A stretch of 64,000 nucleotides of DNA from Monarcha castaneiventris obscurior (Eukaryota > Chordata > Aves > Passeriformes > Monarchidae), in contig JAMPIT010000230.1 of assembly GCA_026261815.1 (NCBI GenBank), positions 43,422,501-43,486,500 of the forward strand, given 5' to 3'. This document shows, in pieces, positions 55,801 through 64,000 of this stretch. The first letter of the stretch is position 1. Every line of letters starts with the position of its first letter. Both the position numbers and the translations under genes were made by a program. A model generated the notes under the pieces. The model saw nothing but the letters and a program-made list of their open reading frames with translations, made no database searches and had not been told where the DNA came from.

Positions 55801-58498
55801 GAGAAAAGAGACGTAGTTTCATTCTGTGGAAGGCTGAAGTAATTAATGAGTGGCAGAAGCAGGCGTTGATGAACAGGATAAATCTCATTTCATGTGCACA
55901 CTTAAGACTCTCATCCCTGAACTGAGGCTTGTGTTGTTGCAGGAGTGGATGTCAGTATGAACACGCATCTCAAAGCAGTGAAAATGACACTGAAGAACAG
56001 AGAGCCCGTGCAGCTGGAGACACTGAGTATCCGAGGGAACAACATCCGCTACTTCATTCTGCCCGACAGTTTGCCTCTGGATACTTTGCTAGTGGATGTT
56101 GAACCAAAAGTCAAATCCAAGAAAAGAGAAGCAGGTGAGTTTGTGCTTTCCTGGTCTGTTCTGCCTTTGTGTGCATTGCAGTACTGTGAGTCTGGAGACG
56201 TCTGATGTGAGTGTCTGAACATCTGCATTTGGTATCAAATCCCTTCATCGCTGAGGGTTTGATACAGCACTGGCTCAGTCCACCTTGCCCACCTCCTTGG
56301 CATCTGCAGAGCTTTCATTCACAGGAAGTTGTGTTACAGCTTTTAATGTATCTGTTTTTTAAAATGTAAATGTTTATCAGCTTGGGTAAGTCTTAACCTG
56401 AGTCTCACAGTTGGCACCAGAGAGATTTACACTTCCTCTTCTCCAGATGTCTGCTGTGTTTCCCCAGTTTCTGTGGGGAGTTTCACATAGATAATAAGTA
56501 CAGGACAGTATCTCAAATGGTGCTGAATGGTTCACTGAAATTTGGTGGGGGATAAAAATGGTATCCTGAGAATGAATTTGGGAGACTTGAGAACCTGAGG
56601 GAACCTAGGCTGTATTCCAGTGAGTGCATCTCCAGCTTTGGCTCCCAGTAATGTTCCAGTCTCTGCTCTCCCTGGAGCTTTTTTTTTTCAAAGTGCTGCT
56701 GAATAGAAATCCTTTTCCTTCAAAGCCTAACAGTACAGACAGTAACTGAAGTTTAATCCACACTGTTAAAGATGAGTATCCAGTAAACCCCAGGAAACCT
56801 CCAGCAGTATATATTTTGCCCAGCAGTTAATGTGATTTTAAAACAGTGAGCTGTAAGTGAAAGCAAACTGTGCTTCAAAATCATGTTGTACAACATTTCT
56901 CCTGTAATTAGTGTTGGAGTGTGTGGGTGTGCAGGGTGTTGTGCGTTGGGGAGCTCAGCTTGCTGACAGGGGTAAGGAATCTCGGCTGTGCGGCACCAAG
57001 TGTGAGCACTGCAGCTGCTGCCTTGGCAGGGAGTAGGGATAAAGCTCCCAAAGGGGCTTTGCTCCTCTCATGTTCATTGAAAACAGTGTGATCACACAGA
57101 GAAATGAGTGTGGTTGGATTGCTTTGTTCCTGAGCCTCACAATGTGGTGTGGACAAGAGCATCCCTACTTGGTGTCAGCTTTGGGGAAAGCAGCTGTGGT
57201 AGCTCCAGTTCCCTCCATTTGATGCTCCTTGCATCCACAGTGCACGGAAGCACTCTCAGACCAAAGCTGTGCTGTGCTTTGCCTTAATCCATAAATGACC
57301 TTGGGCTTCAGAAGTGTAAACCCTCTGATCTGTCCTTGACAAGTGAAGTGGGGAAAGGGCAGGATGCTGGCTGGGGTGTGTGTGCCACGTGTGCCTTGGG
57401 TCTGAGCGTGCTGGCACGTGGCAAACACAGCTACCTGCTGATGCTGTCATCTTCCAGCTGGGGTTGATACTTCCATGGATTTTACAGGGTCAGTGTATAA
57501 CCAGCAGAACAATGACACTTTGCTTATGTCAAATTTGTCCTGTGTCTCTGCTCCTTCTGTCTTTCCTGCATTTCTAACCTCCGTCCCAGAATAGTCACAT
57601 CCTGCTCCTTGAATGTGGATGCCAGAGGGTGTCTCTTAGAGAACCACCTGCTTCCGCAGAATTTTCAGTATCTTCTTAAGCCCTGCGCTCACAAACACGT
57701 TTGAAATGAACCAGTAATCTACAGTTTGCATGCAGAGTGCCTTTGCAACCTGCTGGGTCACATTTCTTTGGGAGAAAGAGATGCAAAGGCGCATTCTCAC
57801 CGTATGGATCCTTCGACCTTCAGCAGTTGCTTGTGGCCTGCACTGTCCTATGATTCCATCTTCCCTTTACAATTAAATAGCAGTAATTAAAACTGGGAGC
57901 ATGCAGTCAAGACCTTTGCCTTAGAATCACATCTGCAGTTGGCAGAGGCATCACCGAGACCAGTAGGAGCTGTTGAGTGCTGGGGTCCTTTCAAAATGCT
58001 TTGAATGACCTTGCACATGGTGCCTGAGACAGGATGAGTTTGGGTATCTTACAGCGTGTCAAAATTTGCATTTCCCTCTAAAAATCTAGACTATATATAT
58101 ATATATATATATATAAAAAGAAGAATTCTAGTTTCCTGTCAGATCACCCAATCACTTGGGAGCAGCCAGCTGTTTTATGCCTTTGTTTTCTGCAGTGAAG
58201 CCAGGGACAGACAGTAGCCTGTGGAAGTTGTATACTGGACAAAGTAACACAGAAGATGACAATATTGTCTGAAACTTACTGAGCATTAACAGACTTAATA
58301 CCTAACTTAATGTCTTATCATGGGGAAGCAGTGGTGATTATGCTCAATACAGAATGTTTTTATCAAAATGAAAGTATTCCTGGGTCTCACTTGATTTACC
58401 CTTTTTCTTTTACCTGCCAAGTTGCTGGAAGGGGCCGTGGAAGAGGCCGTGGCAGAGGCCGAGGTCGTGGAAGAGGAAGAGGAGGCCCAAGACGATAA
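52833..58498 (+). CDS. SNRPD1: SNRPD1, small nuclear ribonucleoprotein Sm D1, complete
   Basis: Sm D1 is one of the seven Sm proteins that form the ring on U1, U2, U4 and U5 snRNAs. Four exons (52833-52846, 53415-53491, 55943-56134, 58422-58498) join in frame to 119 residues, the same length as human Sm D1. It begins [20 protein letters not shown]. The Sm1 motif includes [20 protein letters not shown] and Sm2 includes [17 protein letters not shown]. The C-terminal tail is an uninterrupted Gly-Arg repeat ending GGPRR, the target for symmetric arginine dimethylation and SMN binding. From memory it is practically identical to the mammalian protein. Introns and a CpG promoter show it is not a processed copy. 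It lies between SACM1L and SLC6A20, unlike in human, where SNRPD1 is on 18q. Confidence 0.97.
53415..53491 (+). CDS. SNRPD1: SNRPD1 exon 2 (Sm1 motif)
   Basis: The acceptor is TTCCCAG and the donor is GTACGG. It encodes [20 protein letters not shown] and HGTIT, the first strands of the Sm fold. Confidence 0.96.
54018..54195 (-). mobile_element. CR1 LINE 3' end fragment (minus strand)
   Basis: The plus strand reads CAGAATCACAGAATGTTTTG, GGTTGGAAGG and CCTGCCATGGGCAGGGACAC, then CTTCCACTAGACCAGGCTGC. This is the reverse complement of the avian CR1 3' end. It is 5'-truncated and lies in SNRPD1 intron 2. Confidence 0.92.
55943..56134 (+). CDS. SNRPD1: SNRPD1 exon 3 (Sm1 end, Sm2 motif)
   Basis: The acceptor is GTTGCAG and the donor is GTGAGT. 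It encodes [20 protein letters not shown], then [20 protein letters not shown] and the basic KVKSKKREA. Confidence 0.97.
58092..58115. repeat. (TA)12 microsatellite
   Basis: This uninterrupted TA dinucleotide run lies in SNRPD1 intron 3, about 300 bp before exon 4. Confidence 0.95.
58422..58498 (+). CDS. SNRPD1: SNRPD1 exon 4 (GR-repeat tail)
   Basis: The acceptor is TGCCAAG. It encodes [19 protein letters not shown], then RGGPRR and TAA at 58496-58498. The Gly-Arg codons use a mix of AGA, CGT, CGA and AGG, so the repeat is maintained at protein level rather than as a DNA microsatellite. Confidence 0.96.
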
Positions 58499-58579
58499 CT
58501 TCCCATCATGCAATTCTTACCAAATTCTGGGCAATATCGGCTATTTTTTGTACAGGTCTTGTTTATGGTATCCATTTTT

Positions 58580-58585
58580 AATAAA
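58580..58585 (+). terminator. SNRPD1: Poly(A) signal of SNRPD1
   Basis: This AATAAA lies 82 bp after the stop and is followed by a GTGTC/T-rich stretch. It gives a short 3' UTR, as expected for SNRPD1. Confidence 0.85.
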
Positions 58586-58619
58586 CTGAAGTGTGAAAAG
58601 GTGTCTTTCCTTTGTTAGC

Positions 58620-59869
58620 AAGCCTGGGGAGGGAGGCAGGTGTGTCCTGTTTCTAGGGCTGTTGCAGACTACATGGATCGTTTTGGTTGTCACTGTCGAG
58701 ATTTTGCCCACCCCTGGGAGCTGTACAGTTCCTCTTGCTTTTTGCCCCAGAATGAGAGACTTGTGTTGTGCTTTAACAGTGTTTGAAATTAATCCCTCTT
58801 TTCTAAGGCACCTGCCATCTTCTAATGGTTACATAGTTAAGAAACTGTATTAAGAACCCTTTGTCCCGTGAGTGTGTCTCTAATATTGTTCTTCAGAGCG
58901 ACCTTTTTTAAAGTTCATAGATATAATTTTAATGTTTTCTATTACATGAAGCTTGCAATTTAAACATGTTGCTTTCTTTATAAAACATTTACACAGGGAA
59001 ATTAACCAGGTTCATGGAACTGCTGGATTGTTACATCTGATGATTAAAGAATGCCTGGCTATGAACTTTGTCAAAGCTAATTATATGGCATACTTTTGTT
59101 TGGGTGGGGCTCATAAAGCAGCTTTATCACAGATACCTTCTAGTGTACTTAAAGTGCATCCCTAGAAAATACAAAGTACAGCACAGTGCACAGTTACATA
59201 CTGGAATTGGAAGTTTACTTCTTCTGGAGGTGGGAGACCTTGTGCAGCTCACATATGTGTGTGCATATATATTTATATATGCATATATAAATATATATAT
59301 TCACTGCTTTGCTGGACACAACTATAAAAGAAGCCACGTTTATCTCCCAATGCCACCCTACTGAGGTCTCCCATGTAGGAGAGCAATGTCTCATGCTCAT
59401 TGCCAGACTTCAGCAATTTCACCTGTTGATGAAATGCAGATGTCATTTCAAACAATGAGTATGCTTAAGTGTCTTGAATGGTTGAGGGTATCTGCTGGTA
59501 CTTGGTGCAGGAACATGTTTGGTTGCTCATGTTTCCACACAGGCAGTGCTACAACAGTGAAAAAAAAATCACCTAACGTGTAATGGGCTGATATGCTGGT
59601 TAATTTGTGCTAGCTGGCATTTTGTGAGCTGCTCTTCTCCTTCTCACCTCTTTCACAGAGGCCATTTTAAAGCTTCATCTTGTTACAGAAGAGCTTTTTT
59701 TTTTTTCCAAACCATTGTGGAACCTCCCAAGAGCACTTTTTGGTCAATATAGCACCCACCATTCTCAACTCTATAAATAGCTGCTACAAATAATGGTTGC
59801 TGCTGTCTTCCAGAAGTGCCCAGTCGCTGATGCCGGGGGTAAGGTCTTCCCAAATCCAGCTGTCAGCTT
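58620..59869. other. Convergent 3' interval between SNRPD1 and SLC6A20
   Basis: No gene is recognised. Part of it is expected to be the SLC6A20 3' UTR, read on the minus strand. I saw no canonical minus-strand AATAAA; an ATTAAA at 58928-58933 (minus) is a weak candidate 3' end. An AT-rich perfect palindrome lies at 59265-59298. Confidence 0.55.
59265..59298. repeat. 34-bp perfect AT-rich palindrome
   Basis: The sequence is its own reverse complement over 34 bases, centred on ATGCAT at 59279-59284 with arms ATATAAATATATAT. It could extrude as a cruciform. It lies in the probable SLC6A20 3' UTR. Confidence 0.9.
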
Positions 59870-60019
59870 TCATGCAACAGTTGAAACTCGTTCCCTCTTC
59901 AGTCTCTTCCTTACAAAAGTCACTAGTGCTCCCAGGGGTATGCACATGGTGGATGCTGCCACCAGCAGCCCGATCACCGCCAGGGCATAGCCTGGGTAGT
60001 CCTTGGTCACCAGCTGCCC
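59870..60019 (-). CDS. SLC6A20: SLC6A20 last coding exon
   Basis: The minus-strand acceptor is CCTTGCAG. It encodes GQLVTKDYPGYALAVIGLLV, then AASTMCIPLGALVTFVRKRL and KRERVSTVA, with TGA at 59872-59870. It holds the last membrane helix and a basic cytosolic tail. Confidence 0.96.
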   Translation of the reverse strand, partial: GQLVTKDYPGYALAVIGLLVAASTMCIPLGALVTFVRKRLKRERVSTVA

Positions 60020-63000
60020 CTGCAAGGGAGAAAAGCAGCGTTGGATCTGTGGGATATGTCCCAGAGTCGGGCCAGGAGCACAGTTGTGTGTATGGACCTG
60101 GACAGGATCTCTGAGAAGCACTTTGAGGCTGTGGCAGCCCACGGCTGCCCTCAGTGCTGCTCTCTGGCCAACCATACACACTGAGAACTGACAAGAACAG
60201 AGCTGCTGACAACAGGATCAGGGAAAACTTCTGCAAGCTTTGGTAAAGAGCACATTTTGGCTTGATTTGTGTTTCTTAATGAGGTGTCTGGGCCCTGGCC
60301 TCTGTCAGGTCTCTGATCCTCTCCTGGAGCCTGCGGGCTCATGCTGACACCCAGTCAACAGGCCAGGCCCACTGCGGGTCCCAAATTGGCCATGACATGA
60401 AAACAATTATGTGCTTTGTTTCTGCATGATGGGAACATTTCCACAAAAGGTTATGAAACCAGTGATTACTTATCCAGCAGTAATTGCTCTGTGATGAATA
60501 CACAGTCCAGTATTTTCTTAAGAAAATGTTCTGGCCATAAAGAAAAATGTATGTGGAATTTATGAAAACTATTTCAGCAGCAGCTCAGTTCTGTTAAAAT
60601 ACCACTAATTTTGTTAAAAATAAATACACTTTGAAAGCAGGGGTTTTTTAAGTGTGTTTTTAAGGATGATATTTGGGTCTTCAATATGAATGAAATTTAA
60701 TTCTATGAAGAGTTGATTAAGAACCTCATAGAGGGAAATTTGTTGATTTTACAGAATCATTACATCATCACTAAGTCAAGTTTTCCCTGTTTTTCCTTTC
60801 TACAAAATTAAGGGATGGCCCTGACTCCAGCTACTCGCTTTCAGAAGGCCATTTTGTGGAACAGTGTAGTTAGGCAGGAAGCTTGTATCCTTGCAGGAAC
60901 TATGGAAAGTTCAAAAAACAAAAGCCCAAACCCAAAACTCTTTTACCTGTGTGGCATCCCATGCTTGGTATTGCAATGTTCCTGTGAGGATGTAGTCGGT
61001 GAGGTAAAAAATAAATAGGCTTATAATTAGCAGTGGACTAACAAAAGCCCACATAATTTTCCAATACCAGTTTGGCTTGCGTCCAATCATGGTGTAAAGA
61101 TCTTTCTCAAATCTGTTCAAAAGAAAACCAAACATATTTTTATAAAGAAAACCAAATGTGTGTTTTTGAGACTGGCTACAGATGTTCGATCAATACCTTG
61201 TTCTGAGTTATTTCAAAAACCACCTTCAGAATTGAGTATGAGAAAGGGGAGAACAGCTGACCACAAATGAGCAGAGAATTATTGTCTGAAGAGCTGGCTC
61301 ACCAGAATTATGGTGAGGGTGAAACCAAAAAAGGCACTGAGGCTTCCAAGAGAATCCCAAGTTGCAGAGAGGAGCTAGGAAAGGCACAGCAAGGAAGTTC
61401 GGCCTGAAGTGTAAGCTCGGGCTGTTATTGCTGTCAGCTGACAGAAAAGCAACGATGCTGAAGTACTGTGGGAGAAAACAGCAGGGTTTGTGTGGTTGAG
61501 TGTTCTCAGTGCTGGTGTCTGACTGTCATTGAGGAAGTACTAACACTGGAGATGGTACCTAAAATGTCACAGGAGACCTGGTCTGACTCGAAGGCTTTGA
61601 ACTCATCAAGGGGTTAATACCCATGTCTGTGCCTGGACACCTTCTGTGCTGGCAGACTCACAAAGCAAACGTTGAAGCCTTTCCCTTCAGCTGTTTTCAA
61701 ACACCTTTGCTGTTGAAAACTGCTCCTGATTCCAGAGCTTCCTTTTACCCATAAGGATTGATGGGAGACAAACAATGTGCAAGGTGACCACCTCTGAAAC
61801 CAGACTTACTGGCACTGTTGTGCTCATGCTGAATTCCTGTCATGGGAGGAGCGGAGTTTTGGCAGAAGTTGCTCCTGAGACCAAGGACAAGAGCAGGGAG
61901 CCGTGTGTGCAGCTCCTTGGTACTCCCCTGCCAGCAGAGACAGTGTCAGCCCAGCCTGGCCCCTCACAGCCCTGAGCCAAGGCCCTGGAAGGGGTCTGCA
62001 GGGCAGGGGAGACCCCCATCCCCTTGCTGATCCTATAGCATAGGAGAAGCATTTAGCCCAAGGCCATATTTGTATCCTTGGCCTGTGGCTGCTCCCGCAG
62101 CTGTCCCACTAGGAAGAAGCAGGGCTCAGGTTTTACCTCCTGATCCCGTAGATGTAACACACGGCGATGGTTTCCACCAGCACGATGAGCAGCAGGGAGA
62201 GGGTGGCTGCGTAGTCGTTGAAGATGTCAAACCAGTAATTTCCAGCCTCCATGGTGAAGATCAGGCCAATTATACAGTTCATGAAACACACAACACCTGC
62301 GTGGATAAAGCAGGGATCCTGCCATTACACCTGGAAGTTTGTGTAGGGAAAATGTCACACTTCTCGTGACTAAAAAGCTGGTGGGATTCTGCTGAGCAGC
62401 TTCCTCTGAGGAGAAGTATTTTATTTTTCCCCCCCATGGAAAAGACCTGTCCCTGTGCATGTGTGACTGTCGTTAGGCTGCTGCTCCTTACACCTGCACA
62501 GTCACAGCACATCACCCCAGACATGGTCAGGACAACCAAGTCTTAGCAACAGCCTTGTCACATGTGCATGCAGCATCTGCTGGGCACCCAGCTAAAACAG
62601 GTTTTTAGGTAGGACAACTGATCTCCATGCCCCAACAGGAGCACGTGTTTCTTTTGGCCAAAGACTGAGGTGGTTCACAGTAGGGATACTGGTGATGTGA
62701 CTGAAGAGCTGCTTGCTGCAGCTATCTTGCCATTGGTACCATCCCTGTGAGCTTCACCAGTCTGATGGAGCTGGGATGTGTTGGGAATGTTGTAAATGCA
62801 CAGCCACGGCTGCCCTGGTGCTTTGGGAGCTCCCAAGGGAAAGTGCTGCACAGGCTGGGCAGGATTTCAGAAGGGCAGGCAAAACCTTCCAGCAGCATAT
62901 TTGCTATTCCCTGCTCCACCCGAGGTCAGAGAGGGACCCTCAGTGGCAGTGGGACCCCACAGCTTCTGGACACCCCCACGTGCTCACTGTGGGGCCTGGG

Positions 63001-63695
63001 CTGCAGCCTGGCAGGCGCCTACCTGAGATCACCTCCTTGGGAAAGCGGGAGGCAATGACCTTGCTGTCGGTCAGCGGTGTGAGGATGGCAGCCGTGTTCC
63101 CCAGCATGCTGCCAATGCCCAGCATCAGCAGCATGAAGAAGTAGAGCACAGAGTACAGCTGGGGCACCTCCATGTTTTTGATCGCTTCCGAATAGACGAT
63201 AAATGCCAGTCCCGTCCCCTGGACAGCCTGACAGAGACAAGGCGGGGGAAACTGAGTTACAGGAGGCTCCTCAGCTTGATAAAGGATGTAAGAGAGTGAC
63301 TCTGTGTCTTGACAAAGTACACCCAAGGTGTGGCTTTGCACAGCAAAGGTGGGTGAGGTCTTCACTGTTTTATCCCAACTGCATGGACACTGGGTGCTAA
63401 TGACCCGAGTGAGCCCCTGCCCCATCCTGAGGTGTAGCAATGATCCCCAGCCCTTGGTCAGGCAGCTCCTGGGCTCACATGGGCACCTGGGCTCAGTGAG
63501 AGCAAAGGAGACAGCACAGACTGGCAACTCACCGTGTCTAGCTCAGCTTCCAAGCTGCAGTTTTTAATCTGTGGTGCTAATTGGGCATATTCCTGTGGGT
63601 AGGTGGCCATGAGGTAGTCTTTCATCTCGTTGAGGTTGTCTGCTGTTAAAGAGCCTTCCTCCAGGTCAAAAGCATTCAGCAGCAGCAGGATCACC
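59870..63695 (-). CDS. SLC6A20: SLC6A20 (SIT1/XTRP3) imino-acid transporter, 3' part (five exons)
   Basis: This is a Na+/Cl--coupled proline and imino-acid carrier of kidney and gut, from the SLC6 family. Five minus-strand exons join in frame: 63533-63695, 63023-63227, 62137-62296, 60947-61112 and 59870-60019. They give about 280 C-terminal residues, ending RERVSTVA before TGA. Human SLC6A20 has 592, from memory, so about half is outside the window to the right. Diagnostic segments are AVQGTGLAFIVYSEAIKNME, FMLLMLGIGSMLGNTAAILT, FTMEAGNYWFDIFNDYAATL, YILTGTLQYQAWDATQ and GQLVTKDYPGYALAVIGLLV. The pattern of several hydrophobic spans fits the last membrane helices of the LeuT fold. A short extracellular loop carries an N-glycosylation sequon (NCSLE). 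Gene order and orientation next to SACM1L match human, apart from the intervening SNRPD1. Confidence 0.96.
60947..61112 (-). CDS. SLC6A20: SLC6A20 penultimate coding exon
   Basis: The acceptor is TGAACAG and the donor is GTAAAA. It encodes FEKDLYTMIGRKPNWYWKIM, WAFVSPLLIISLFIFYLTDY and ILTGTLQYQAWDATQ, a membrane helix with flanking loops. Confidence 0.96.
62137..62296 (-). CDS. SLC6A20: SLC6A20 third-last coding exon
   Basis: The acceptor is CACGCAG and the donor is GTAAAA. It encodes VVCFMNCIIGLIFTMEAGNY, WFDIFNDYAATLSLLLIVLV and ETIAVCYIYGIR, covering the two adjacent helices and the connecting loop. Confidence 0.96.
63023..63227 (-). CDS. SLC6A20: SLC6A20 fourth-last coding exon
   Basis: The acceptor is CTGTCAG and the donor is GTAGGC. 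It encodes AVQGTGLAFIVYSEAIKNME, VPQLYSVLYFFMLLMLGIGS, MLGNTAAILTPLTDSKVIAS and RFPKEVIS. The LGIGS motif takes the place of the LGLDS seen in many SLC6 members; from memory this is also so in mammalian SLC6A20. Confidence 0.96.
63533..63695 (-). CDS. SLC6A20: SLC6A20 fifth-last coding exon
   Basis: The acceptor is CTTCCTAG and the donor is GTGAGT. It encodes VILLLLNAFDLEEGSLTADN, LNEMKDYLMATYPQEYAQLA and PQIKNCSLEAELDT, an extracellular loop segment with the sequon NCS. It is the first SLC6A20 exon reached in this window from the right. Confidence 0.95.
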
Positions 63696-64000
63696 CTAGG
63701 AAGGATTACAGGAATTTAATGGCTTTCAGGCCCAGGACACCTCATCCCTTTTCTCCACTGGCCCCCCTGGGGAAGCTTTGCTGGCCCCAGGGCTTCAGTC
63801 TCCCTGGTCAGAGCAGCAAGTCCAGCAGTGCTGGGATGTGGGCAACCTTGTGCTCCTCTGTGCCTTGGAGGGAGCAGCTCCTGTGCCCAAACTGCTGCTG
63901 CCAGGCAGGTATTTTGGGTGCTGCCCAGTGCTGGCTGGTATCTCTTCCCCTTTGCCCTCTGGTCTCACGTCCACACCCCACCAACTTTAAAGTCTTTTGG
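63696..64000 (-). other. SLC6A20: SLC6A20 intron, cut by window edge
   Basis: This GC-rich intronic sequence upstream (on the minus strand) of the 63533-63695 exon contains no further recognisable exon before the edge. Confidence 0.8.

Overview
The window is vertebrate nuclear DNA, most likely from a bird and probably a songbird. It has split genes with GT-AG introns, CpG-island promoters, CR1-type retroposon tails, and a tRNA-Ile-headed, CR1-tailed SINE resembling the passerine TguSINE1 family. The gene order LIMD1 - SACM1L - SLC6A20 matches the 3p21.31 block of humans. The exon calls come from reading splice sites and joining frames by hand. Every exon junction listed keeps the frame, and the joined lengths agree with the known proteins.

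Layout: 1-8991 is an intron of LIMD1. The last six coding exons of LIMD1 (+) lie at 8992-14902 and encode the end of LIM domain 1 plus LIM2 and LIM3. Its 3' UTR and a gene-poor interval follow to about 20.9 kb. A tRNA-Arg(ACG) gene (- strand, 20959-21031) sits head-to-head with the CpG-island promoter of SACM1L. SACM1L (+) is complete at 21295-49905, with 20 coding exons and 596 residues. It includes the CX5R phosphoinositide-phosphatase motif, two C-terminal membrane spans and a KxKxx tail. Intron 1 of SACM1L (9.2 kb) holds a nested repeat complex: an ERV/LTR-like avian repeat, a SINE inside it, and an 11-copy 39-bp minisatellite.

About 0.5 kb beyond the last SACM1L poly(A) signal is a second CpG island and a complete four-exon SNRPD1 gene (+, 52833-58498, 119 residues, Sm D1). 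Convergent to it are the last five coding exons of SLC6A20 (- strand, 59870-63695). The 5' half of SLC6A20 lies beyond the right edge. SNRPD1 between SACM1L and SLC6A20 is not the human arrangement and is the main gene-order surprise here.

The genes have unrelated housekeeping or tissue roles: a LIM scaffold, an ER/Golgi PI4P phosphatase, a spliceosomal Sm protein and an imino-acid transporter. I found no sign that they form a functional unit, and no undescribed multi-gene system. The points worth a second look are the SNRPD1 position, the repeat-derived minisatellite, a GC-AG intron and a competing acceptor in SACM1L, the tRNA/SACM1L shared promoter, and several small duplications and a palindrome.
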